Origin: Lachnospiraceae bacterium
GTDB lineage: Bacteria; Bacillota_A; Clostridia; Lachnospirales; Lachnospiraceae
Assembly: GCA_017390645.1 (NCBI GenBank)
Contig: JAFPAZ010000025.1
Coordinates: 1-6,986, forward strand
Length of the DNA stretch: 6,986 nucleotides
Direction of reading: 5' to 3'
The notes beneath the pieces were generated by a model. It had not been told where the DNA came from. It saw only the letters and a list, made by a program, of their open reading frames with translations, and did no database searches. Positions 1 through 5,728 of this stretch are shown in pieces. Positions within the stretch are counted from its first letter, which is position 1, and each line of letters opens with the position of its first letter. The position numbers and the translations under genes were made by a program.

Positions 1-1
1 A

Positions 2-340
2 TTAACCCATGATGTCATAAAAGGAAAGTGGAAACCGATTATTTTGTGGCAGCTATGGCAACATCAATCATTATCTGAGTTAAAGGAAGGGATTGCGGGC
101 ATTTCGCAAAAAATGCTCATTGAGCAGTTAAAAGAGTTAATGGAATATGGAATGGTAGATAAAAAGTCCTATGAGGGGTATCCCTTAAGAGTGGAATACT
201 TTCTGACGGAACGTGGTCAGAAAATGCGAAAGGCAGTAGAAATTATGCAGAGCATTGGAATCGAAATGATGGTTGAGCAGGATAATACGGATTTTTTAAA
301 AGAAAAGGGACTAATATCAGAAGAAGACGAGAGAGGATAG
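2..340 (+). CDS. HxlR-family winged-helix transcriptional regulator (5' truncated by window edge)
   Basis: This is a DNA-binding regulator of the HxlR/MarR-like winged-helix group. The reading frame is open from base 2 and ends with TAG at 338-340, leaving 112 visible residues. The first visible residues, LTHDVIKGKWKPIILWQL, match the hallmark start of the HxlR domain. They are followed by helix-turn-helix residues (SELKEGIAGISQKMLIEQLKEL) and the wing (GMVDKKSYEGYPLRVEYFLT, then a conserved ERG). HxlR proteins are usually 110-130 aa, so only about 10-20 N-terminal residues are missing, including the Cys many members use for redox or electrophile sensing. That Cys cannot be checked here. The ATG at 44 is internal to the domain and is not the true start. 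The gene ends in its own terminator, so it is a separate unit from the ABC operon downstream. HxlR proteins often control adjacent genes, but no target is shown here. Confidence 0.9.
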   Translation, partial: LTHDVIKGKWKPIILWQLWQHQSLSELKEGIAGISQKMLIEQLKELMEYGMVDKKSYEGYPLRVEYFLTERGQKMRKAVEIMQSIGIEMMVEQDNTDFLKEKGLISEEDERG

Positions 341-365
341 TACTTATCCTTATCTCGTCTTTTTT
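324..365 (+). terminator. Intrinsic terminator of the HxlR-type gene
   Basis: The 9-nt arm AAGACGAGA (324-332) pairs perfectly with TCTCGTCTT (353-361). Further pairing inside the stem (AGGATA with TATCCT) comes after a small bulge, and the arm runs into T360-T365. The 5' arm overlaps the last codons and stop of the regulator gene. It separates that gene from the ABC operon. Confidence 0.85.
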
Positions 366-387
366 ATAGTTACAAAAAAGTGGGTAA

Positions 388-416
388 TATACAAGGAACA
401 AGAATTAAGGTAGAAT
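388..416 (+). promoter_or_regulatory. Candidate sigma-A promoter of the ABC exporter operon
   Basis: A -35-like TATACA (388-393, 4/6 to TTGACA) and a -10-like TAGAAT (411-416, 5/6 to TATAAT) are separated by exactly 17 bp, just after the preceding terminator. Transcription would begin near 423 and give a leader of about 97 nt before the TTG start at 520. This is consensus matching by eye only. Confidence 0.4.
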
Positions 417-506
417 CGGTGTTAGAAATATATCAAGTTGGTTCGTGGATTTTAATATGAAATGCCATGGAGCAATAAGGATAAAATATGTGAGCTTCAT
501 TGTAGG

Positions 507-512
507 AAGGAG
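507..512 (+). promoter_or_regulatory. Ribosome binding site that fixes the TTG start of the ABC ATPase
   Basis: AAGGAG lies 7 nt upstream of TTG at 520. The alternative in-frame GTG at 445 has no comparable site, and it would add 25 residues that do not look like the start of an ABC domain. Confidence 0.85.
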
Positions 513-519
513 AAAAAAA

Positions 520-1494
520 TTGGTAATTGAGTTAGAACATGTAACAAAACAGTATAAAGTGCCTTGTAAGGGTAAAAATTTTTTCACCGATTTGTTTTCC
601 AACAAGTATAAATATATTACGGCGGTGGATGATGTTTCTTTGAAGATAGAGAAAGGAGAAACAGTTGGCTATATTGGACTAAATGGGGCGGGAAAATCCA
701 CTACCATAAAGATGATGACAGGGATATTGACCCCTACTAAGGGAAATGTTTTTATGTTTGGAGATTCTGTCAGACATAATCGAATCCAGAAGAATAAAAG
801 GTTCAGTGTAGTTTTTGGACAACGTAGCAATCTATGGTATGACCTGCCTGTCATTGACAGTTATAAGTATTTTGAAGTTTTGTATGAAGTACCTAAGCTG
901 CGGTTTGAAGAAAATTTAAAGAGGATTTCGACATTATTGGAAATTGAGGACCTGCTCAATACTCCGGTAAGAAAGTTGAGTTTGGGACAAAAAATGAAGT
1001 GTGAACTAGGTGGAGCCTTGTTACATGACCCAGAAATTTTGTTTTTAGATGAGCCTACCATAGGACTTGATATTTTTGCAAAGGATAATTTCCTGCGTTG
1101 TATCCGTCAAATCAATGAGGAGCTGAACACTACTATTTTTCTTACTTCACACGATATGGAAGAAATCGAGAAGTTGTGTAAGCGGATTATTGTATTGGAT
1201 AAAGGGAAAATTCTATTTGATGGTAAGATAGAAGAAATAAAGAAAAATGTAGGAGATTACCACAAGGTAAAATTTTATATTGAGGATTATGATGCAAGCA
1301 GGGATATTTATAAGGAGTATCAGAAAAAAGAGAGTAATGATGGAATTCTTGAATTAATCATTGATAAAAATAAGTTAAGCCTTGCAGAGATTGTAAACTA
1401 TTATTTCCAGAATTTTAAGGTTAAGGATATTGCTATGGAGAATAATGGATTAGAGCAATTGATTAAGGAACTATACGAAGGCAAGGGAAAGTAG
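520..1494 (+). CDS. ABC-2 type transporter ATP-binding protein (COG4586-like)
   Basis: This is the cytoplasmic ATPase of an exporter and should power the two permeases that follow. The 324-residue product starts MVIELEHVTKQYKV from a TTG codon with an ideal AAGGAG. All nucleotide-binding motifs are intact: Walker A GLNGAGKST (53-61), Q-loop Gln101, signature LSLGQ (153-157), Walker B ILFLDEPT (173-180), D-loop GLD (182-184) and switch His211. A C-terminal extension of about 80 residues follows the ABC core, as is usual for ABC-2 ATPases. The stretch between the first beta strand and Walker A (about 15-33) contains an aromatic/Lys-rich insertion, seen in the COG4586 group. That group is known to occur with COG4587 and COG3694 permeases, exactly the arrangement here. 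The substrate is unknown. It is the first gene of the operon, 42 bp before the next. Confidence 0.93.
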   Translation: MVIELEHVTKQYKVPCKGKNFFTDLFSNKYKYITAVDDVSLKIEKGETVGYIGLNGAGKSTTIKMMTGILTPTKGNVFMFGDSVRHNRIQKNKRFSVVFGQRSNLWYDLPVIDSYKYFEVLYEVPKLRFEENLKRISTLLEIEDLLNTPVRKLSLGQKMKCELGGALLHDPEILFLDEPTIGLDIFAKDNFLRCIRQINEELNTTIFLTSHDMEEIEKLCKRIIVLDKGKILFDGKIEEIKKNVGDYHKVKFYIEDYDASRDIYKEYQKKESNDGILELIIDKNKLSLAEIVNYYFQNFKVKDIAMENNGLEQLIKELYEGKGK

Positions 1495-1536
1495 ATTGAA
1501 CATGATAAAAGAAAGGAAAGTTGCAGGTGTAAAAGA

Positions 1537-2325
1537 ATGAAAAAGTATTTTGCTTTAATAAAAATACAATTTAAAGATAACTTCGCCTATCGAATGAGTA
1601 CGGCTGCCAGTATTATTGTAGGGATTCTGCAAATTTACATATTCTATTATATCTGGTGCAGAGTGTACGATGGCACAGACACATTAAATCAGTTTTCACT
1701 TGTCCAGATGAGTACATACGTCATTTTTAGCAATGCAATTTATAAATTGATGGAATTTGGAATTACACTGCGGATTGCTGATATGGTAAAGAGCGGGGAA
1801 ATCGCTACAAAGCTGACGAAACCCATTGGCTTTATTCCAAGTCTGTTTTTTGAGAGTATTGGTTCTTTAACGGCAAGTATATTTACTATGATTCTGCCGA
1901 TCCTGATTTTTTGCATTATTTTTCTTGATATTTTCGTACAAACGAACCCGCTGGCAAATCTCATGTTTATAGGAAGTGTGATTCTGGCAATTTTGATATC
2001 TATTTATGTGGATATTATTTTTGGTCTTTTGACCTTTTGGACGGAAAATGGCTGGGGACTTAGGGTAATTCGTCAGGCTTTGGTGAAATTGTTTTCCGGT
2101 GCAGTGGTTCCACTGGCGTTTTTGCCGGAATGGTTTAACAGAATCTGCGATGTACTTCCATTTGAAACCTTAATTGACGTACCGATTAAAATATATTTGT
2201 TTGGTGTTGACAATGAAGCCATTGGGAATGTGTTGATTCAGGTTTTATGGGTGATGGTATTAATGTTGTTTACGAAGGTGTTGTTTAAAATAATCATGAA
2301 AAAAATTCAAATAAATGGTGGTTGA
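1537..2325 (+). CDS. ABC-2 family permease, first subunit (COG4587-like, PF06182 type)
   Basis: This is an integral membrane subunit of the exporter, 262 aa, with about six hydrophobic spans at roughly 22-43, 58-75, 110-133, 141-168, 180-203 and 228-254. The N-terminus (MKKYFALIKIQFKDNFAYRM) is a short basic amphipathic helix before the first span, typical of ABC-2 permeases. Diagnostic segments are MVKSGEIATKLTKP near 84-96, in the cytoplasmic loop that would contact the ATPase, and LTFWTENGWGLRVIRQAL near 165-182. The ATG at 1537 has AGGTG (1525-1529) 7 nt upstream, with a purine-rich GAAAGGAAAG further up. It ends at TGA 2323-2325, just before the second permease start, which suggests translational coupling. 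It most likely heterodimerises with that permease. Substrate prediction is not possible from sequence alone. Confidence 0.9.
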   Translation: MKKYFALIKIQFKDNFAYRMSTAASIIVGILQIYIFYYIWCRVYDGTDTLNQFSLVQMSTYVIFSNAIYKLMEFGITLRIADMVKSGEIATKLTKPIGFIPSLFFESIGSLTASIFTMILPILIFCIIFLDIFVQTNPLANLMFIGSVILAILISIYVDIIFGLLTFWTENGWGLRVIRQALVKLFSGAVVPLAFLPEWFNRICDVLPFETLIDVPIKIYLFGVDNEAIGNVLIQVLWVMVLMLFTKVLFKIIMKKIQINGG

Positions 2326-2327
2326 TT

Positions 2328-3116
2328 ATGGCGAAATATATGAAATTATATCTATGTATGGCGAAAATGAATTTTAATGTGATGAAACAATATAAATTTG
2401 ATATGATAGTAGGGGCTCTTTCTACTTTATTGATGCAGATTTCATCTATTATTTTTTTATGGACCATTTTTGACAATGTAAAAGTGTTTGCAGGATGGAC
2501 TTATAGTGAAGTGCTTTTGGTTTATGGAATCTTTACTTTGTGTCGTGGACTGAATCATATTTTCTTTGATAATCTATGGATTATAGGAAAGGAATTTATC
2601 CGAAGGGGAACTTTTGATATTTTACTGGTTCGGCCTGCCAATGAATTGTTTCAGATTGTGGGACAAAAAATACAGATAGACGGGGTAGGAACCTTTGTTT
2701 TAGGAATTGCTGTTACCAAGGTTGCAGCAGATGGACTTGATTTAACATTAACTATTTCCAATGCTTGCCTGTGGCTTTTGATTATCTTGATGGGAACTCT
2801 TATCATTGCATCCATAAATCTGATTTTTGCGGTATCCTCTTTCTGGGTCATAAGGTCCAATAATATTATTTGGATGATTTTTTCTTTCGCTGATTTTGCC
2901 CAGTATCCCTTAGAGGCATTTGGCTTAGGGATAAAGTTTGTACTTACCGTAGTGATTCCTTATGGATTTGTAAGTTATTATCCTGTGAGCTGTATGCTAG
3001 GAAAAGAATCCTTTTTATACATAGTGTATGAGCTGGGGATATTGTTTGTTTTGGTAGTGCTTGCGTTAAAGTTATGGAAGTTCGGAATGAAAAAGTATGA
3101 AAGTGCAGGAAATTAG
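2328..3116 (+). CDS. ABC-2 family permease, second subunit (COG3694-like, PF06182 type)
   Basis: This is the second membrane subunit of the exporter, also 262 aa when started at ATG 2328. That start has GGTGG (2317-2321) 6 nt upstream, inside the last codons of the first permease. A TTG at 2322 in the same frame is a poorer start because it abuts the ribosome binding site. About six hydrophobic spans are visible (about 26-49, 60-80, 117-133, 145-175, 180-218 including PYGFVSYYP at 211-219, and 229-250). The segment FIRRGTFDILLVRP (90-103) corresponds to KSGEIATKLTKP in the first permease, showing that the two subunits are divergent paralogues sharing a basic-x-G...L..P loop. The PYGFVSYYP block is characteristic of the COG3694 branch. 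The gap to the upstream gene is 2 bp, so coupled translation is likely. A strong terminator follows within 20 bp and closes the operon. Confidence 0.9.
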   Translation: MAKYMKLYLCMAKMNFNVMKQYKFDMIVGALSTLLMQISSIIFLWTIFDNVKVFAGWTYSEVLLVYGIFTLCRGLNHIFFDNLWIIGKEFIRRGTFDILLVRPANELFQIVGQKIQIDGVGTFVLGIAVTKVAADGLDLTLTISNACLWLLIILMGTLIIASINLIFAVSSFWVIRSNNIIWMIFSFADFAQYPLEAFGLGIKFVLTVVIPYGFVSYYPVSCMLGKESFLYIVYELGILFVLVVLALKLWKFGMKKYESAGN

Positions 3117-3134
3117 GAAAGTAAGGATACTTGT

Positions 3135-3168
3135 AGAAAAACCGAGATTGTTCGGTTTTTCTTTTTTT
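3135..3168 (+). terminator. Intrinsic terminator of the ABC exporter operon
   Basis: The perfect 11-bp stem AGAAAAACCGA (3135-3145) / TCGGTTTTTCT (3152-3162) has a 6-nt loop (GATTGT) and is followed by T3162-T3168. It starts 18 bp after the stop codon of the second permease. Confidence 0.93.
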
Positions 3169-3198
3169 AGATACGAAAAGGAGTACATGAAATGTATA

Positions 3199-3223
3199 TG
3201 TTATGATATACTTGACTCATAAC
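3199..3223 (+). promoter_or_regulatory. Candidate extended -10 promoter overlapping a 7-bp inverted repeat
   Basis: TGTTATGAT (3199-3207) fits an extended -10 element (TGn plus TATGAT, 5/6), but no convincing -35 lies upstream. The same bases form one arm of the inverted repeat GTTATGA (3200-3206) / TCATAAC (3217-3223) with a 10-bp spacer, which would lie over the -10 and start point. This could be an operator, but dyads this short also arise by chance in AT-rich DNA. Confidence 0.25.
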
Positions 3224-3281
3224 AATAATGAATGTGCTAGGACGCTATGATTGCATTAGTACTGATTAGGTAATTCTGAAC

Positions 3282-3287
3282 TATAAT
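3282..3287 (+). promoter_or_regulatory. Candidate -10 element for the ATP-grasp gene
   Basis: This is an exact TATAAT hexamer, but the -35 position at 17-bp spacing (GTACTG at 3259-3264) is poor. If used, transcription would start near 3294 and give a leader of about 112 nt. An isolated hexamer in AT-rich DNA is weak evidence. Confidence 0.3.
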
Positions 3288-3405
3288 TTTTATTTGAAAG
3301 TGACTCAAAGGAATCAAAATAACGTAGGAACTCCAAAGCAGGAAACGTGTGAAGAAGAGGGAAGTTTAAAGCGGTTGGAATATTAAACAAGATGTGAGGT
3401 CAGAC

Positions 3406-4347
3406 ATGAACTGGTGGATTTTATACGAAAAAGAAGATTATTTAAAAAACATAGAATATGTAAATTTATACTTTAAGGAATGCGAAAAATATGGCATTTC
3501 CCTAACATTAGTGTTAAAAGAAGAACTAGGCCTGGTGATTAAAAATTCGGAAACGGAGTTTTATGTAAAGGGAGAAAAGTGTACGAAGCCTGCTCTGGTG
3601 ATTAACCGAAGCAGAGATTACGTTTTAGCGAAACATTTTGAAATGGCTGGAATCAAAGTCTGGAATGATTCCTTTGTGACTTTGATTGGGAACGACAAGG
3701 CATTGGCTTATAGTTATGCAGTACAAAAAGGAATTCCGGTACTAGATAGTTATTATGGAAATGTTGAACCGGAAAAATATCCTTATGTTTTAAAATCCTT
3801 AAATGGACATGGAGGAGGAGAAGTATTTCTGATTCAGACTCCGGATGAAAAGAGGAAAATCGAATATTCACAAGAAAAGCAGGAAATCGAATCTTCGAAG
3901 GATAAGGAGAGTAAAGAGGAAAAAATTCAGTGGCAGGAAAGTAATGATTTCCACCAAATGGATTTCTTTCGGAAAAATAACTTCTTATGTCAGGAATTTG
4001 CCTCGGAACCGGGAAAAGACGTAAGAGTTTATGTGATAGGCAATCGAATTGTAAAAGCTATGCTGCGAACCAATGAAAACGACTTTAAAAGTAATTATAG
4101 CCTAGGGGGAAAAGTAGCAGAATATGAATTAAACCCGGAAGAAGAAGCATTGGTAAATAAGGTAATAGGAGGCTTAAATATTGGTCTGGCTGGAATCGAC
4201 TTTGTATTTCATCAGGGAATGTTATATTTTAATGAAATAGAAGATGTGGTAGGAGCAAGAATGTTATATGCCAATACGGATATTGACATTGTAGCAGAAT
4301 ATGTTTCTTATCTTGTGAAAAATAGTGTAAAAATAGTGAAAATTTAA
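3406..4347 (+). CDS. RimK-like ATP-grasp family ligase, function unknown
   Basis: This is a probable ATP-dependent carboxylate-amine ligase, 313 aa and cytoplasmic, with no signal peptide or membrane span. ATP-grasp enzymes of this type form an acyl-phosphate and join it to an amine, as RimK does when adding glutamates. Visible blocks are the pre-ATP-grasp fold (about 1-90, with INRSRDY at 66-72), the nucleotide-binding part YVLKSLNGHGGGEVFLI (127-143, Lys130 and Gly loop), hinge CQEF (195-198), DVRVYVIGNRIVKAMLR (205-221), and the metal site GIDFVF (263-268) with YFNEIEDVVGARMLY (274-288). The usual E-V-N metal motif reads E-I-E. A Lys/Glu-rich segment (about 147-180) interrupts the fold and contains a 27-bp tandem duplication. 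ATG 3406 is preferred because GAGG (3396-3399) lies 6 nt before it; GTG 3394 overlaps that site. The partner substrate is unknown and no biosynthetic neighbours are present. The fic gene follows after 60 bp without a terminator. Confidence 0.8.
   Translation: MNWWILYEKEDYLKNIEYVNLYFKECEKYGISLTLVLKEELGLVIKNSETEFYVKGEKCTKPALVINRSRDYVLAKHFEMAGIKVWNDSFVTLIGNDKALAYSYAVQKGIPVLDSYYGNVEPEKYPYVLKSLNGHGGGEVFLIQTPDEKRKIEYSQEKQEIESSKDKESKEEKIQWQESNDFHQMDFFRKNNFLCQEFASEPGKDVRVYVIGNRIVKAMLRTNENDFKSNYSLGGKVAEYELNPEEEALVNKVIGGLNIGLAGIDFVFHQGMLYFNEIEDVVGARMLYANTDIDIVAEYVSYLVKNSVKIVKI
3847..3900 (+). repeat. In-frame 27-bp tandem duplication within the ATP-grasp gene
   Basis: Units 3847-3873 and 3874-3900 are 20/27 identical and both start GAAAAG. 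They encode EKRKIEYSQ and EKQEIESSK, nine residues each. A more degenerate Lys/Glu-rich stretch (DKESKEEKI) follows. The length is a multiple of three, so the frame is kept. Confidence 0.8.
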
Positions 4348-4376
4348 TGGAATTTTTAACGCGAATGGGATATACT
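4348..4376 (+). promoter_or_regulatory. Candidate promoter for the fic gene
   Basis: TATACT (4371-4376, 5/6 to the -10 consensus) lies 17 bp after a weak -35-like TGGAAT (4348-4353, 3/6). It sits in the 60-bp gap after the ATP-grasp gene. Readthrough from upstream is an alternative source of fic transcription. Confidence 0.33.
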
Positions 4377-4389
4377 ATTTAAGAATAGT
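4374..4389. promoter_or_regulatory. 16-bp palindrome just upstream of fic, possible operator
   Basis: ACTATT (4374-4379), TAAG, then AATAGT (4384-4389) is a perfect 6-bp dyad. It overlaps the candidate -10 and lies 5 nt before the fic ribosome binding site. Its position suits a repressor site, perhaps for the winged helix at the end of Fic itself, but that is inference. Confidence 0.35.
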
Positions 4390-4407
4390 TTCGAAGAGGT
4401 AATGTCC

Positions 4408-5508
4408 ATGATAAAAGTTACATTAACTAACGACATATTAAAGAAAATATCATCCATTGACGAAAACCGTTTTTCGTTAAATACAATAGAGTTGCCACCT
4501 ATGACAAAGAATAGATTGCGCAAGAATTCTAAGAAAAAGAGTTCTTATGCATCAAATAAGATTGAGGGCAATCCGCTTACGGAGAAACAGGCGGATGATG
4601 CTATTGAAAGAGACGAGCATAAGCACTTTTTGAAACCAGAGCAGGAGATTAGGAATTATTTTCTTGCATTAAATCTGCTTGAGGAAAAGTTGAAAAGAAA
4701 AGAGGCTTTTTCAAAAGAAATGATTCTTGAAGTACAGGGGATAGTCGAAAAAGGTGCATCAAAAGAAAAGATAGGCCTAAGAGGACCGATGCCTCCGGGT
4801 GTGTTGTTTGCGGTATATGATGCAGCTACAGGAACGCCGGATTATATTCCTCCTGAATATTCGGATATTCCTGAACTGTTGGATGAATTGGTCGATTATG
4901 TAAACACAACAGATGATCATCCGCTCATCATTGCAGCGGTAGTTCATTATCAATTGGTTACGATTCATCCTTTTGAAGATGGAAATGGAAGAACTGCGAG
5001 ACTTATGTCTGGATATATTTTAGATTTTTATGGTTATGGATTTAATGGAATTGGTTCCTTGGAAGAATACTTTGCTTATGACCCGGATGAGTATTACGAA
5101 TCGCTTCAGATGGGTCTTCCGGCATTATATTATTCAGGAAGAGAAAATCCGCCACATCCTGAAATCTGGGTAAATTATTTTCTGCGTATGGTGGAATTGT
5201 ATTCGCAAAGAGTATATGAATTGTCAAAGGGTGTTCAGGAAGATGATTTAGATGGCAGTTTGTCCTACTTGAATGCAAAGGAGAAGGACTTATTGGTATT
5301 TCTTTTGAAAAAGAAAATGCTGGAGTTTACGCCGATTGATGTAAGTAAGATGCTTGGTGTGACAAATAAAACCATTATCAATCGATGCGTAAAGCTGACT
5401 AATAATGGCTTTTTGGTTCCCAATATCGTAAGTCAAAGAATTCGTTCGTATTCGTTAAGTGAGTTTGCAAAGCGAAATGATAAGAAGATTCTTTCGAAGA
5501 TTGGATAA
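4408..5508 (+). CDS. Fic-domain protein with N-terminal inhibitory motif and C-terminal winged helix
   Basis: This is a probable protein AMP-transferase of the Fic family, 366 aa and cytoplasmic. Fic enzymes transfer AMP from ATP to a hydroxyl of a target protein. The catalytic loop HPFEDGNGRTAR (187-198) is canonical, with His187, the acidic Asp191 and Arg198 intact. The flap and preceding segment (RGPMPPG at 125-131, YIPPEYSDIPELLDELVDYV at 146-165) match the Fic fold. An N-terminal block (about 20-60) includes SNKIEG (49-54), fitting the autoinhibitory (S/T)xxxE(G/N) motif, so it is class II with antitoxin function in cis and no separate antitoxin gene is needed. The last 75 or so residues (from about 289) form a winged helix (VSKMLGVTNKTIINRCVKLT). 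ATG 4408 is chosen because AAGAGG (4394-4399) is 8 nt upstream; ATG 4402 is only 2 nt from it. The target is unknown. It could be a transcriptional autoregulator as well as an enzyme. Confidence 0.92.
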   Translation: MIKVTLTNDILKKISSIDENRFSLNTIELPPMTKNRLRKNSKKKSSYASNKIEGNPLTEKQADDAIERDEHKHFLKPEQEIRNYFLALNLLEEKLKRKEAFSKEMILEVQGIVEKGASKEKIGLRGPMPPGVLFAVYDAATGTPDYIPPEYSDIPELLDELVDYVNTTDDHPLIIAAVVHYQLVTIHPFEDGNGRTARLMSGYILDFYGYGFNGIGSLEEYFAYDPDEYYESLQMGLPALYYSGRENPPHPEIWVNYFLRMVELYSQRVYELSKGVQEDDLDGSLSYLNAKEKDLLVFLLKKKMLEFTPIDVSKMLGVTNKTIINRCVKLTNNGFLVPNIVSQRIRSYSLSEFAKRNDKKILSKIG

Positions 5509-5564
5509 CAGTGTGAAAGAATCTGGATTTTCAAGCATGACTGCTACAAATGATAAGATGAAAA

Positions 5565-5663
5565 TTGAAAATTCGTGAAAAAGTGAATATAAACATTTTG
5601 AAAATTCGTTAAATAATGAATATAAACATTTTGAAAATTCGTGAATAAATGAATGTAAACATT
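5565..5663. repeat. Three tandem 33-bp repeats
   Basis: Units 5565-5597, 5598-5630 and 5631-5663 abut exactly. Each begins TTGAAAATTCGT and ends TGAATRTAAACATT, where R is A, A and G in turn. The 7 bp between these blocks vary: GAAAAAG, TAAATAA, GAATAAA. The array is therefore a conserved 26-bp element broken by short variable cores. Unit junctions form the small dyad ATTTT-G-AAAAT. The 33-bp period is close to three helical turns, so bound proteins would face roughly the same side of the DNA. Function is not known. Confidence 0.93.
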
Positions 5664-5677
5664 TAAAGAAAAGTTAA

Positions 5678-5708
5678 GCCTGAGCCTAACAGCCCAGGCA
5701 TTTTTTTT
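5678..5708 (+). terminator. Intrinsic terminator downstream of fic
   Basis: GCCTGAGC (5678-5685) pairs with GCCCAGGC (5692-5699) through 7 of 8 positions (one A-C mismatch), with a 6-nt loop and an eight-T run at 5701-5708. Read from the other strand the stem is followed only by TTAACTTTTCTTT, so termination of trkH here is possible but weaker. Confidence 0.85.
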
Positions 5709-5728
5709 GGAACCAGGTATCATGTTCA

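Larger units (their letters stand above)
3169..3405 (+). other. 237-bp non-coding leader upstream of the ATP-grasp gene
   Basis: No coding potential is visible. The only ATG-led frames are 11 and 13 codons (ATG at 3187 and 3228) and lack ribosome binding sites. The region holds candidate promoter elements at 3199-3207 and 3282-3287, an inverted repeat at 3200-3223, and a purine-rich tract (about 3350-3366, GAAGAAGAGGGAAG) before the start. I did not recognise a riboswitch, T-box or small RNA. Confidence 0.6.
5509..5728. other. Convergent intergenic region between fic and trkH
   Basis: This 220-bp AT-rich gap contains three 33-bp tandem repeats (5565-5663) and a hairpin terminator (5678-5708). 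The first 56 bp after fic hold nothing I recognise. No gene is credible here on either strand. Confidence 0.7.

Noticed and set aside
445..519. N-terminal extension of the ABC ATPase from GTG 445
   Set aside because: There is no ribosome binding site before 445, the extra 25 residues are unlike an ABC domain start, and TTG 520 has AAGGAG at 7 nt.
3212..3240. Promoter with -35 TTGACT at 3212-3217
   Set aside because: No acceptable -10 hexamer lies 16-18 bp downstream (GTGCTA/TGTGCT region).
3187..3269. Short leader peptides of 11 and 13 codons before the ATP-grasp gene
   Set aside because: They have no ribosome binding sites, no notable amino acid runs and no attenuator-like hairpin after them.
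4402..4407. ATG 4402 as the fic start
   Set aside because: It is only 2 nt from the AAGAGG site; ATG 4408 has the normal 8-nt spacing.
4408..5508. Two-gene Fic toxin-antitoxin system
   Set aside because: The inhibitory motif SNKIEG is inside the Fic protein itself, and no small antitoxin gene is adjacent.
5565..5663. CRISPR array
   Set aside because: The variable parts are only 7 bp and AT-rich, there are only three units, and no cas genes are present.
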